From NCBI GenBank assembly GCA_049679965.1, contig JBAUGX010000167.1:1-33302 (forward strand): DNA of 33,302 nt, in the 5' to 3' direction. Under the pieces are notes generated by a model, which had not been told where the DNA came from, searched no databases, and saw only the letters and a list, made by a program, of their open reading frames with translations. Source of the DNA: 2-12-FULL-65-11 sp049679965. Its GTDB lineage: Bacteria; Acidobacteriota; Vicinamibacteria; Vicinamibacterales; CAVVIG01. This document shows positions 8,454 through 17,184 of the stretch, piece by piece; the stretch's first letter is position 1; the number at the start of each line of letters is the position of its first letter. The translations under genes and the position numbers were made by a program.

Positions 8454-9254
8454 TCAGGCGGCTTTCCGCGCCCGCTTTGGCTCAGGGTCGAGCCGCCGCG
8501 CAAGGTAGACGAGCATGCCGATGGCGAGCGGCGCGAGCAGGATCGAGATGAACTGGGAGGTCGAGAACATTCCGATCGATCCGCGATCGTCACCCCGATA
8601 GAACTCGATGACGAAGCGCGAGACCGCGTAGAGCAGCATGTAGCGCCAGAACGTACGTCCGGCAAAGGGCCGGCCCTTCCGCTCTGTAGTCAGCAACAGT
8701 GTCAGGATCAGCAGTTCGGCGCCGGCCTCGTACAGCTGCGTGGGGTGCAGAGGGATGCCGAGCGGCGTGCCGACGTTGGTGGCTGCGAAGGAGTCGGTGA
8801 AGGTGATGGCCCACGGCGCGGTCGTTGGCCTGCCGTAGCAGCAGCCGGCAAAGAAGCAGCCGAACCGTCCGACTACGTGGCCGAGCGCGATGCCGGGGGC
8901 AAACACGTCGCATGTCGTCCACAGCGGCAAACCGGCGCGGCGGATGTACCACAGCGCAACTCCCACGGCCGCAATCAGCCCTCCGTAGAACACCCCTCCC
9001 GAACGCACCAGCGTGAGCAGTTCGCGTGGATCGGCCCGGAAGGTCCGGAAATCGGTCATCAGCAGCAGCAACTTCGCCCCGATGAGTGCGCTGATGATGA
9101 TGTAAATCCCGAGGTCGAGCACCCGGGTCGAGTCGAGGCCTCTTCGGTTCGCCCGCACCATCGCCAGCTTCAAGCCCAGCAGATAAGCGGCGGCGAGCAG
9201 AACGCCGTACGTGTAAACCGTAATAGGCCCGAACTCAAGCAGTCTTGGATACAT
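8454..9254 (-). CDS. lgt: Prolipoprotein diacylglyceryl transferase
   Basis: Inner-membrane enzyme that moves diacylglycerol from phosphatidylglycerol to the lipobox cysteine, the first step of lipoprotein maturation. The 266-residue protein is a multi-pass membrane protein with the family signature region GRFGCFFAGCCYGRPT (about 129-144) and downstream HPTQLYE. I start at ATG 9254 (MYPRLLEFGP), the usual Lgt N-terminus; a GTG at 9266 would add four residues. It overlaps the end of lspA by 20 bp. The cysteine-rich form of the signature (GCFFAGCC) differs from the enterobacterial GNFxNGE but recurs in other phyla, from memory. Confidence 0.95.
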   Translation of the reverse strand: MYPRLLEFGPITVYTYGVLLAAAYLLGLKLAMVRANRRGLDSTRVLDLGIYIIISALIGAKLLLLMTDFRTFRADPRELLTLVRSGGVFYGGLIAAVGVALWYIRRAGLPLWTTCDVFAPGIALGHVVGRFGCFFAGCCYGRPTTAPWAITFTDSFAATNVGTPLGIPLHPTQLYEAGAELLILTLLLTTERKGRPFAGRTFWRYMLLYAVSRFVIEFYRGDDRGSIGMFSTSQFISILLAPLAIGMLVYLARRLDPEPKRARKAA

Positions 9255-9750
9255 GCGTCCCCACACCCAGTATGTCGAGAATCATCAGGCCGACGCCGAC
9301 GGAAATGGCTGAGTCGGCGACGTTGAAGGCCCAGAAGTGATACGTGCGCCAATACACGTCAACGAAATCAATCACCGAACCTGCCGCGATTCGATCGACC
9401 AGATTCCCGGCAGCGCCGCCGATAATAAGTGCCAACCCGGCCCGTGCCACACGCTGATGGGGGGCGAGGCTCGCTGCATAGAAAGCCACGCCGACCAGGG
9501 CCATCGTCGCAATGGCCGCGATGATGACGGTCTTGAAGGGGAAGTCCGCGGCGCTCAGAACGCCGAACGCGGCGCCCGTGTTCCTCACGTGGGTGAAATC
9601 CATGAATCCCGGCACTATCGTCACTTTCGAGTGTAGCGGAAGCGTCGCCCGCACGGCCGCCTTCGTGACCTGATCGAGCACCACCACGGCGAATGACACC
9701 CCGAGGTCCGGAAGGCGCGGCCGCAGAAGTGTCAACGCCGCCTCACGCAT
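9235..9750 (-). CDS. lspA: Lipoprotein signal peptidase (signal peptidase II)
   Basis: Membrane aspartyl protease that removes the signal peptide of diacylated prolipoproteins, acting just after Lgt. At 171 residues it has four hydrophobic segments and all family blocks: LDQVTK (25-30), VRNTGAAFG (55-63), GNLVDR with catalytic Asp119, and FNVADS with catalytic Asp146. ATG 9750 overlaps the ileS stop by 8 bp. The order ileS-lspA is common in bacteria, and here lgt follows directly, so both lipoprotein-maturation enzymes come from one transcript. Confidence 0.96.
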   Translation of the reverse strand: MREAALTLLRPRLPDLGVSFAVVVLDQVTKAAVRATLPLHSKVTIVPGFMDFTHVRNTGAAFGVLSAADFPFKTVIIAAIATMALVGVAFYAASLAPHQRVARAGLALIIGGAAGNLVDRIAAGSVIDFVDVYWRTYHFWAFNVADSAISVGVGLMILDILGVGTHVSKTA

Positions 9751-12586
9751 TCGCGGTCTCGGCCAATGCGTCCTGACACCGGTCGCACAGGCCGGCCCAC
9801 GCCGGGTCGCCTGAGACCGATGGTACGTATCGCCAGCAGCGCTCGCACTTGACGCCGCCAGCGTGCTCGATCGTTACGTCGGGCAATCCGTCTGGATGGA
9901 CAACATCACCCGGGACGTGGCGCAGCACAACTTCGGAGACAATGAAGAGCATCGCCAATTGCTGGGCGAAGGGCTTCAGAAACTCCGTTTCGGCACTTGT
10001 CGCCGACAGAACGACTCTGGCCTGGAGAGAGCTGCCGATCTCCCTGTTCTTCCGGAGGGGCTCGATATGCGCGAGGACCTTGTTCCGGTGCAACATGAGC
10101 TTCGACCACACTTCGAGGAGCTCCGGTGCACCAAGCGCGTCGAGCTCTTTCCCCGTTGGGAACCGGGCGAGATGCACTGATTCATCCCGCACACCAGGCA
10201 GGTGGCGCCAGAGCTCGTCAGCTGTGAAGGCAAGAATCGGCGCCAGCAGGCGGGTCAGCCCGTCGGCGATCACGTACATCGTTGTCTGCGCCGACCGCCG
10301 TTCCCGCGATCGCGCGGCGAATGTGTACACGCGATCTTTCGAGATGTCAGCGTAGACGGCGCTCACATCGGTGGTGATGAAGACGTTGAGCGCCTGGAAG
10401 ATCGTGCCGTAGTCGTACTCCTCATAGGCCTGCAGAATCCGGCGGGCCACGTCCGCGTAGCGGGCAAGGATGTAGCGGTCGATCTCTTCAAGGCGGCTTG
10501 GATCCACGAAATCCACGCGCGGATCGAAGTCGTACAGATTGGCGAGCAGATACCGCAGCGTATTTCGGATCTTCCGGTAGGCTTCAGCCGCTCGCGCGAG
10601 AATCTCCTTGCTGATGCGGATCTCCTGCGTGTAGTCGCTCATCGCGACCCAGAGCCGCAGGACGTCCGCGCCGTTCTGCTTGATGACATCCGCTGGATCG
10701 ATCGTGTTGCCGAGCGACTTGGACATCTTTCGCCCGTCCTCGGCCACGATGAAGCCGTGCGTGACCACCTGGCGGAACGGCGCCCGGCCGCGTGTGCCGA
10801 GGCCCACAAGCAGCGAGCTTTGGAACCAGCCGCGGTGCTGGTCGCTGCCTTCGAGATACATGTCTGCCGGCCAGCCCAGTTCTGGCCTGACCGAGAGTAC
10901 GGCCTCATGGCTCGAGCCGGAATCGAACCAGACGTCGAGGATGTTGTTCTCGCGCTCGAAGCTCGTGCCGCCGCAAGTTGGACACGTCAATCCCGAGGGG
11001 ATGAAGTCCGCGATCGGGCGCTCGTACCAGGAGTCTGCGCCATAGGCGTCGAAGACCGCCGCCGCCTTGTCGACCAGAGCCGGGGTCAGCAGGGGCTCGC
11101 CGCACTTGACGCAATCGACGGCCGGTATCGGCACACCCCAGGCCCGCTGGCGCGAAACACACCAGTCCGGACGATTCGCGACCATGTTGAAAATACGATC
11201 GTGTCCCCATGCCGGAATCCATTTGACGTGGTGGTCGATCGCGTCGAGCGCCGCTTCGCGCAGCGTCATGCCCGCGCCGGACGCGGCGTCCGATTTCAGC
11301 TGAGCACCATCCATCTTGATGAACCACTGGGACGTGGCGAGGAAGATGACCGGACGGTGGCAACGCCAGCAGTGCGGATACTGATGCGAGAACGTTTGCC
11401 GATGCCACAAACGGCCACGTGCTTTGAGCGCTTCTTCGATTTTCGGGTTCGCGTCGAACACGCGCTGGCCGGCGAAGCCCTCGACGGTGTCGAGAAAGTG
11501 ACCAGCAGGACCGACCGGCGCATAGATATCGAGCCCGTATTTCATGCCGGTTGTGAAATCGTCGGCGCCGTGACCGGGCGCCGTGTGGACGGCGCCGGTG
11601 CCAGCCTCAAGCGTCACGTACTCGCCGAGCACACCCAGCGACTCCCGCTCGTAGAGCGGATGCTGGAAGCGTACGCCCTCGAGTTGCTCACCCTTCATTC
11701 TGGCGACAGGCCGGTCAAACGCGCGGCCCATCACGTGCCCCACCGTCGGCGCCAGCGCCTCCGCCAGAATCACGGCACGGCCATCGACCTCGTACGCCGC
11801 ATAATCAAACGCTGGATGGAACGCAATGGCGAGGTTCGATGGAATCGTCCAGGGCGTCGTCGTCCAGATGAGCACCGACACCTGACGGCCCGCAAGCGCG
11901 GGCACGCGTACCGCAAGCTCCCGGGCGCTCGACGGCGCCAGTGGAAACTCCACGTAGATCGAGGGAGAAGTGTGGTCCTCGTACTCAACCTCGGCCTCGG
12001 CCAACGCCGTCCGGCAGTGGATGCACCAGTGGACGGGCTTCTTGCCCTTGTAGACCAGGTCCTGCGCGACGAACCGGCCGAATGCCCGGGCAATGGCCGC
12101 CTGGTACTTGAAGTTCATCGTCAAGTACGGCTCGTCCCAGGTGCCGAGGATGCCGAGCCGCTGAAACTGTGACGTCATCGTGCCGACGAACCGCTCGGCA
12201 TACGCGCGGCAGGCGCGGCAGAAGTCGGCCACCGACATGTCGCGCTTCTTCTGCCCGAGCTCGCGATCGACCTGCAGCTCGATTGGCAGTCCGTGGCAGT
12301 CGAAGCCGACGACGTAGGGTGCGTCGTAACCGGCCATCGAGCGCGACTTGACGACAAATTCCTTCACGATCTTGTTGAGCGCCGTGCCGATATGGATGTT
12401 GCCGTTGGCGTAGGGCGGTCCGTCGTGCAGGATGAACTTGGGCGCGCCATGGCGCTGCGCGCGGATCTTTCCGTACAAGTCGATAGCGGCCCACCGCTTG
12501 AGCGCCTCCGGCTCGCTCGTCGGCAAGTTGGCCTTCATCGGGAACTCGGTGCGCGGCAGGTTGACGGTGTCTTTCCACTCAGGCAT
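9743..12586 (-). CDS. ileS: Isoleucyl-tRNA synthetase
   Basis: Class I aminoacyl-tRNA synthetase charging tRNA-Ile, with an editing domain that clears mischarged valine. The 947-residue protein has the HIGH motif as HIGT at 65-68 (PPYANGNIHIGTALNK), KMSKS at 620-624, the conserved WCISCRQRAWGVPIP-like block (here WCVSRQRAWGVPIP), and a C-terminal zinc ribbon with Cys914, Cys917, Cys934 and Cys937. Presence of the zinc ribbon and CP1 layout is of the bacterial (E. coli-like) type. ATG 12586 lacks a clear Shine-Dalgarno sequence. It is the first gene of the ileS-lspA-lgt-rluD-NUDIX operon and diverges from the M16 peptidase gene across only 31 bp. No T-box leader can fit in that gap. Confidence 0.97.
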   Translation of the reverse strand: MPEWKDTVNLPRTEFPMKANLPTSEPEALKRWAAIDLYGKIRAQRHGAPKFILHDGPPYANGNIHIGTALNKIVKEFVVKSRSMAGYDAPYVVGFDCHGLPIELQVDRELGQKKRDMSVADFCRACRAYAERFVGTMTSQFQRLGILGTWDEPYLTMNFKYQAAIARAFGRFVAQDLVYKGKKPVHWCIHCRTALAEAEVEYEDHTSPSIYVEFPLAPSSARELAVRVPALAGRQVSVLIWTTTPWTIPSNLAIAFHPAFDYAAYEVDGRAVILAEALAPTVGHVMGRAFDRPVARMKGEQLEGVRFQHPLYERESLGVLGEYVTLEAGTGAVHTAPGHGADDFTTGMKYGLDIYAPVGPAGHFLDTVEGFAGQRVFDANPKIEEALKARGRLWHRQTFSHQYPHCWRCHRPVIFLATSQWFIKMDGAQLKSDAASGAGMTLREAALDAIDHHVKWIPAWGHDRIFNMVANRPDWCVSRQRAWGVPIPAVDCVKCGEPLLTPALVDKAAAVFDAYGADSWYERPIADFIPSGLTCPTCGGTSFERENNILDVWFDSGSSHEAVLSVRPELGWPADMYLEGSDQHRGWFQSSLLVGLGTRGRAPFRQVVTHGFIVAEDGRKMSKSLGNTIDPADVIKQNGADVLRLWVAMSDYTQEIRISKEILARAAEAYRKIRNTLRYLLANLYDFDPRVDFVDPSRLEEIDRYILARYADVARRILQAYEEYDYGTIFQALNVFITTDVSAVYADISKDRVYTFAARSRERRSAQTTMYVIADGLTRLLAPILAFTADELWRHLPGVRDESVHLARFPTGKELDALGAPELLEVWSKLMLHRNKVLAHIEPLRKNREIGSSLQARVVLSATSAETEFLKPFAQQLAMLFIVSEVVLRHVPGDVVHPDGLPDVTIEHAGGVKCERCWRYVPSVSGDPAWAGLCDRCQDALAETANA

Positions 12587-12593
12587 GGGTGTC

Positions 12594-12616
12594 GGTCGAT
12601 TCTATAATGAATGACC
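12594..12616. promoter_or_regulatory. Palindromic bidirectional promoter between ileS and the M16 peptidase gene
   Basis: The 31-bp divergent gap contains a near-perfect palindrome: GGTC, one extra G, ATTC, then TATAAT (12603-12608), then GAAT and GACC. The plus strand reads a consensus -10, TATAAT, 9 bp before ATG 12618. The minus strand reads TAGAAT (12604-12599) 12 bp before the ileS ATG. No good -35 is seen on either side. Divergent transcription from symmetric -10 elements is known in bacteria; use of this one is inferred. Confidence 0.6.
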
Positions 12617-12617
12617 A

Positions 12618-13943
12618 ATGAGCCATGCCCGTCGGACTCGGCAGACGAAAACCACGCTCGACAACGGATTGACCGTGTTCGTCCAGGAAGAGCACACCGC
12701 GCCCCTGGCCTCCGTGTGGTGCTGGTACAAAGTGGGCTCAAAAGATGAGCAGCCCGGCCTCACCGGCGTCTCTCATTGGGTCGAGCACATGAATTTCAAG
12801 GGCACGACCCACATTCCGCGCGATCAGGTCAAGGGCATCATCGAGCAATGTGGCGGCAGCTGGAACGGCTACACCTGGATCGACCAGACGACGTACCTGG
12901 AGACCGCGACATGCGATGCGCTCGATCGCATGCTGTTCATTGAATCGGAGCGCATGGCGCACTGTCTGTACCACCCGGACGACTGCGAATCCGAGCGGAC
13001 GGTCATCATCTCCGAACTGCAGGGTGGCGAGAACGATCCGGATCAGCTGCTCGACCAGGAGCTCACGGCGACGGCGTTCAAGGCGCATCCGTATCAGCAC
13101 CCGACGATTGGCTGGATCTCGGACCTGGAGAGCATGAGCCGTGACGACCTCTACGGCTACTACCGCCGCTACTATATTCCCAACAACGCGACGCTGGTGA
13201 TCGTCGGCGACGTCGACACTGACGAGGCGATGAAGCGGGTGGAGCACCATTTCGGCCCCATTCCGGCCGGGCAGAGGCCGCCGCGAATCCGCACCGTGGA
13301 GCCCGATCAGACGGGCGAGCGTCGTCTGACGATCCGTAGGCAAGGCACGACGGGGTATCTCAAGGTCGGCTATCACGCACCGTCCGTCGTCGAGCCGCGG
13401 TTTTTCCCGCTCCTCGTGCTCGACGCCGTTCTGACCGGCGCCAAGGGGCTGAACCTGTGGTCGAGTTTCCGGGTGCCGCCGCCGCAGCGCAGCACGCGGC
13501 TCTATCGAGCGCTCGTCGAGCGCGGTCTTGCCAGCAGCGTTTCGGGATCGCTCATGCCGACCGAGGATCCGTTTCTGTACGTCGTGTCGGCGACGGCGAC
13601 CGAGGGCGTCGCGTTGTCGGCGGTGGAATCAGCGCTCATCGACGAGATCGAGCGGGTGTGCCGCGACGGGATCACGGACGCCGAGCTGGTCAAGGCCAAG
13701 GCGCAGCTCAAGGCGCGGCTCGTATTTGAGAGTGACAGCGTGACGAACATCGCCCATCAGATCGGATTTTTTGAGACGGTCGCGAGCCTGGACGTCTTCG
13801 GCGGCGCGCCGGGCCGGATCGCCTCGGTCACCGTGGATGAAGTGGTCGACGCCGCCCGGTCAGTGTGCCGGGACTCGAATCGCACGGTAGGCTGGTTCGA
13901 GCCGCTCCCGGTCGACAACGGAAGTCTCAAGTCTCAAGTCTGA
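12618..13943 (+). CDS. M16 family zinc metallopeptidase, catalytic subunit
   Basis: A 441-residue member of the pitrilysin/processing-peptidase family, which degrades or processes short peptides. The inverted zinc motif HxxEH is intact (His53, Glu56, His57 in HWVEH) and the third ligand, Glu133 in ISELQ, lies exactly 76 residues after His57, as expected. The downstream domain includes the HPYQHP-type block. No signal peptide is seen, so it is probably cytoplasmic. ATG 12618 is only 9 bp after a TATAAT, so its mRNA may be leaderless. The last residues, GSLKSQV, and the stop codon are encoded by a 7-bp repeat array. The next gene is a zinc-site-less paralogue; the two probably form a heterodimer. 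Confidence 0.93.
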   Translation: MSHARRTRQTKTTLDNGLTVFVQEEHTAPLASVWCWYKVGSKDEQPGLTGVSHWVEHMNFKGTTHIPRDQVKGIIEQCGGSWNGYTWIDQTTYLETATCDALDRMLFIESERMAHCLYHPDDCESERTVIISELQGGENDPDQLLDQELTATAFKAHPYQHPTIGWISDLESMSRDDLYGYYRRYYIPNNATLVIVGDVDTDEAMKRVEHHFGPIPAGQRPPRIRTVEPDQTGERRLTIRRQGTTGYLKVGYHAPSVVEPRFFPLLVLDAVLTGAKGLNLWSSFRVPPPQRSTRLYRALVERGLASSVSGSLMPTEDPFLYVVSATATEGVALSAVESALIDEIERVCRDGITDAELVKAKAQLKARLVFESDSVTNIAHQIGFFETVASLDVFGGAPGRIASVTVDEVVDAARSVCRDSNRTVGWFEPLPVDNGSLKSQV

Positions 13944-13948
13944 AGTGT
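13921..13948 (+). repeat. Heptamer array at the end of the first M16 gene
   Basis: Four in-phase heptamers, GAAGTCT, CAAGTCT, CAAGTCT, GAAGTGT. They encode the tail GSLKSQV, supply the TGA stop (13941-13943), and end 3 bp before the ATG of the next gene. The same unit appears at 21968, 23968 and 25387. Confidence 0.85.
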
Positions 13949-13951
13949 GGA

Positions 13952-15250
13952 ATGCCGTCCAGCCTTGAGCCTTCGCACGTGAGACTTTCAGGCCTGTCCC
14001 CGAGCCGCACCACCCTCGATAACGGTGCTGTCTTTGTCGTCAAGGACACCCACACGACCCCGGCGGTCGCCATCAATCTCACGATGCGCGCTGGTTCGAT
14101 CTGCGATCCGCATGATGCGCCGGGCGCGACGTGGCTCCTGTCGCGCGCGATCGATCGCGGCACCGCCACGAGATCGGGCGCCGACATCGCCGAAGCGCTC
14201 GACCAGGGCGGTATCAGTCTGGCGATCAATGTGACGCGGCACCTGTTCTCGCTCGTCTGCACCTGTCTCACCGAAGATTTCGAGCGGGTCTTCGCCCTTC
14301 TCGGTGACATCCTCATGGCGCCGTCGCTTCCCGCGGAGGAAGTCTCAATGCGGAAGGGGGAGGTCATCACTGCCATTCGGCAGGATGACGACAACCCCGC
14401 TGTGCGCGCGACCGAGGCCCTCATGGCGCTGCTGTATCCGAACGGGCATCCGTATGGCCGCTCGGTCAAGGGTTCGCTCGACAGTGTCGAGCATCTGACC
14501 CGCGAGCGGCTGGCCCGGCTGCACGCGGACCGCTTCGCGCCGGGTGAGTTGACCGCCGTCGTCGTCGGCGATGTCGAAACACCGAGGGCCGTCGAAATGG
14601 CCGCGCGAGTCTTTGGCGGATGGCGCGCGTCACAACCGCAGGCGATACCGCTCTCTTCGCCCGCCCTCGCGACCCGGCGACAGCGGCTTGTCATCCCCAT
14701 GATGAACAAGGCGCAGGTCGATATCGCGTACGGATTCACGACGCTGCGCCGGGCCGACCCGGCATACTACGCGTTCTGGCTGATGAACCATGTGTTCGGC
14801 CAATACGCGCTTGGTGGCCGGCTGGGCGACAGCATTCGCGAGCGGCAGGGGATGGCCTACTACGTCTCAAGCTGGCAGGAGGCGAACCTGGTCGAGGGAC
14901 CCCTGATGATTCGCGCGGGCGTCAATGCGGCGAACGTGGACCGTGCCGTGGCGTCCATCGACGAGGAGGTGACGCGGCTGGTCCGTGAAGGTGTCACGCC
15001 CAAGGAACTGGACGACTCGCGCCAGTATCTCATTGGTGCGATGCCGCGTGCGCTCGAGACGAACGCCGCGATCGCCACGTTCCTCCAGCAGGCCGAGTTC
15101 TTCGGCCTCGGCCAGGACTACGACGTGCGGCTGCCGGATGTGCTTCGAGCCGTGACAGTTGACGACGTGAACGCCGTGTCGCGCCGCGTCCTCGACCCGG
15201 AGCGGGCGACGTTGGTCGTGGCGGGTCCGTACGAGGACAAACCCGCGTGA
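13952..15250 (+). CDS. M16 family peptidase-like protein lacking the zinc motif
   Basis: A 432-residue paralogue of the preceding gene; both N-terminal domains share the TTLDNG start block. Where the partner has HWVEH, this one reads ATWLLSRAIDRGT, so the zinc ligands are missing and it should be catalytically inactive. It keeps the R-Y-type region near the C-terminus (QYALGGRLGDSIRERQGMAYYV), which in processing-peptidase pairs belongs to the partner subunit. Paired active/inactive M16 genes forming heterodimers are known in other bacteria and in mitochondria. ATG 13952 is chosen; GTG 13979 is an alternative. Its stop overlaps the following HAD start (GTGA). Confidence 0.9.
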   Translation: MPSSLEPSHVRLSGLSPSRTTLDNGAVFVVKDTHTTPAVAINLTMRAGSICDPHDAPGATWLLSRAIDRGTATRSGADIAEALDQGGISLAINVTRHLFSLVCTCLTEDFERVFALLGDILMAPSLPAEEVSMRKGEVITAIRQDDDNPAVRATEALMALLYPNGHPYGRSVKGSLDSVEHLTRERLARLHADRFAPGELTAVVVGDVETPRAVEMAARVFGGWRASQPQAIPLSSPALATRRQRLVIPMMNKAQVDIAYGFTTLRRADPAYYAFWLMNHVFGQYALGGRLGDSIRERQGMAYYVSSWQEANLVEGPLMIRAGVNAANVDRAVASIDEEVTRLVREGVTPKELDDSRQYLIGAMPRALETNAAIATFLQQAEFFGLGQDYDVRLPDVLRAVTVDDVNAVSRRVLDPERATLVVAGPYEDKPA

Positions 15251-15948
15251 TCCGCGCCGTGTTCTTCGACGTCGATTTCACGCTGATCTACCCAGGGCCC
15301 ACGTTTCGCGGCGACGGCTATCAGGTGTTCTGCGCGCGCCACGGCATGAGCGTGGACCCCTCGAAATTCGATCAGGCGGTCGCGGATGCATTGCTTCTTC
15401 TCGACGGCGCGGACGACAGCGTGTACGACCCGGAGATCTTCGTGGCCTTTACGCGTCGCATCATCGAGGGGCTGGGTGGGCGCGGCGACACCGTCGACGC
15501 GTGCGCGCGGGAGATCTACGTGGAGTGGGCCTCCTGCCACCATTTCGAGTTGTACGAGGAGGTGCCCTCGGTGCTGCGCGCGCTGGCCTCGCAGGGGATG
15601 CGTCTGGGGCTCATCTCGAACTCGCACCGCTGCCTCGCGTCGTTCCAGTCCCACTTCGATCTGGGAGGGCTCGTCAGCGCCGCGGTCTCTTCGCTCGAGC
15701 ACGGCTCCATGAAGCCGCATCCCAGCATTTTCGACTCCGCGCTCAGGCTCATGAATGTGGCGCCGGGCGAGGCGCTGATGGTGGGCGACAACGTGCGGCA
15801 GGATATCGAGGGCGCGCTCGGAGTCGGCATGCGCGCCGTCCTGGTGCACCGTAGCGATCACCCGCATCCGAGCGAGCTCGAGCTCACCGCCCGCGGCGTC
15901 CCGGTTATCAGCTCACTCAACGAGCTCATGAATCTGGTAATTGGGTAA
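15247..15948 (+). CDS. HAD superfamily hydrolase
   Basis: A 233-residue phosphatase-like protein with the four HAD motifs: FFDVDFTLIY (nucleophile Asp, then DxD), ISNS, the lysine in KPHPSIF, and GDNVRQD. The large cap between motifs I and II suits small phosphorylated metabolites; the substrate is unknown. Start is GTG 15247, overlapping the M16 stop as GTGA, which ties it to the M16 operon. The C-terminal residues and TAA stop fall in a TGGGTAA-type repeat array. It converges on the HIT gene. Confidence 0.88.
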   Translation: MIRAVFFDVDFTLIYPGPTFRGDGYQVFCARHGMSVDPSKFDQAVADALLLLDGADDSVYDPEIFVAFTRRIIEGLGGRGDTVDACAREIYVEWASCHHFELYEEVPSVLRALASQGMRLGLISNSHRCLASFQSHFDLGGLVSAAVSSLEHGSMKPHPSIFDSALRLMNVAPGEALMVGDNVRQDIEGALGVGMRAVLVHRSDHPHPSELELTARGVPVISSLNELMNLVIG

Positions 15949-15967
15949 GTGGGTTTTGGGTAACGGG
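15938..15967 (+). repeat. TGGGTAA-type short repeat array at the HAD gene end
   Basis: Three degenerate copies of TGGGTAA/TGGGTTT spaced by 7-8 bp lie between the last codons of the HAD gene and the HIT stop. One copy provides the HAD stop codon TAA (15946-15948). Confidence 0.6.
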
Positions 15968-15974
15968 CCGGTGC

Positions 15975-16319
15975 CTAGCCGGGCGGCCAGTGCATCCCGC
16001 GTCCGCCGAGCAGGTGCAGGTGGATGTGGAAGACGGTCTGGCCGGCGTCGCGGTTGGTGTTGAAGACCGTCCGGTATCCACCCGCTGAGATCCCGCGCTC
16101 GCGTGCGATGGCCGCGGCGCGCCGCGTCAGTTCCCCGACGATTTGATCGTCGTCCGGCGTGAGATCGTTGAGCGATGCGATGTGCCGCTTCGGCACAAGG
16201 AGCACGTGGGTGGGCGCCTGAGGATTGATGTCGTTGAACGCGAGCACGCGATCGTCCTCGTAGACAATCGAGCCTTTGATTTCACGCGTGATGATCTTGC
16301 AGAAGAGGCAGTCGCTCAT
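15975..16319 (-). CDS. HIT family (HinT-like) purine nucleotide phosphoramidase
   Basis: A 114-residue histidine-triad protein that hydrolyses AMP-lysine or related phosphoramidates. The triad HxHxH is present as His98, His100 and His102 in HIHLHLLGG. An N-terminal CLFCKI (Cys4, Cys7) plus NPQAPTHVLLVPKRH match bacterial HinT. ATG 16319 is 3 bp after the prmC stop, so it is the last gene of the minus-strand aspA-to-HIT series. It converges on the HAD gene with a 26-bp gap. Confidence 0.94.
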   Translation of the reverse strand: MSDCLFCKIITREIKGSIVYEDDRVLAFNDINPQAPTHVLLVPKRHIASLNDLTPDDDQIVGELTRRAAAIARERGISAGGYRTVFNTNRDAGQTVFHIHLHLLGGRGMHWPPG

Positions 16320-16322
16320 CGT

Positions 16323-17180
16323 TCATACCCGCTCGACGACGGCCGTCCGTGCGATGCCTTGAAGATCGCGCCGAAGCTCGACCAGTCTGAATCCAGACGC
16401 CGCCGCGATCAAATCCTCGACCGCCTCGTCCTGCCCGTTCCCGAACTCGAACAGGACATAGCCACCAGGGGCGAGCCGCGCGGGAGTGTCGGCGACTAAC
16501 CGGGCGATCAGGTCGAGACCGTCCACGCCGCCGAAGAGCGCCACCTCGGGCTCATGATCGCGGACTTCGGGCTGGAGTGCAGGTCGATCCGGCTCTCTGA
16601 CGTACGGCGGGTTGCAGACGATGAGGTCGAACGGACCTGGCAGGCCGTCCAGGAGATCGGCGCGCATGAACCGCACGCGGTCGGCGACGCCGTGCCGCAC
16701 GGCATTCCGCTCGGCGACGACCAGTGCCGCGTTCGAGATATCGGTCGCCACCGCACGTACGGCCGGCCGTTCGTGAGCCAGTGCGATCGCGATGCAGCCG
16801 CTCCCGGTGCAGACATCGGCGATGGCAAGAGGTCGGGAAAAGTCGCGATACAAATCCAACGCGGTCTCGACAATCAGTTCCGTCTCAGGACGCGGGATTA
16901 GCACGGCGTGAGTGACCTCGAACGCCAGACCCCAGAATTCCCTCTGGCCGAGGATGTAGGCGAGCGGCTCCCGGCCAGCGCGGCGTCCGAGGCGCGCGCC
17001 GTACTCGCGCGCGAAATCGTCCGTGCCCGCCTCGGCGCCGGAGGTCAAGAAGCGCTCGGTGGTCCAATCGAGGACGGACTGTGCGATGAGGCGGGCGTCG
17101 AGGCCGGCCTGATCAGCCGGAATGCCCGCCTCGCGCAGTCGCTGACGGCCGGCCGCCACTTGATCGTGAATGCTGGCCAT
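16323..17180 (-). CDS. prmC: Peptide chain release factor N5-glutamine methyltransferase
   Basis: Methylates the glutamine of the GGQ motif in release factors, using S-adenosylmethionine. The 285-residue protein has an N-terminal helical domain, the PLAYILGQREFWG block, the SAM site DVCTGSGCIAIALA and the diagnostic NPPY at 190-193. I use ATG 17180, 4 bp after the prfA stop; a TTG at 17192 would overlap prfA and add four residues. prfA-prmC adjacency is a standard and functional pairing, since the substrate is the product of the gene just upstream. Confidence 0.96.
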   Translation of the reverse strand: MASIHDQVAAGRQRLREAGIPADQAGLDARLIAQSVLDWTTERFLTSGAEAGTDDFAREYGARLGRRAGREPLAYILGQREFWGLAFEVTHAVLIPRPETELIVETALDLYRDFSRPLAIADVCTGSGCIAIALAHERPAVRAVATDISNAALVVAERNAVRHGVADRVRFMRADLLDGLPGPFDLIVCNPPYVREPDRPALQPEVRDHEPEVALFGGVDGLDLIARLVADTPARLAPGGYVLFEFGNGQDEAVEDLIAAASGFRLVELRRDLQGIARTAVVERV

Positions 17181-17184
17181 GGTC

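Noticed and set aside
10202..12172. 656-codon open frame on the plus strand
   Set aside because: It lies wholly antisense to ileS, reads as Arg/Val-rich sequence with no family motif, and is a by-product of high GC content.
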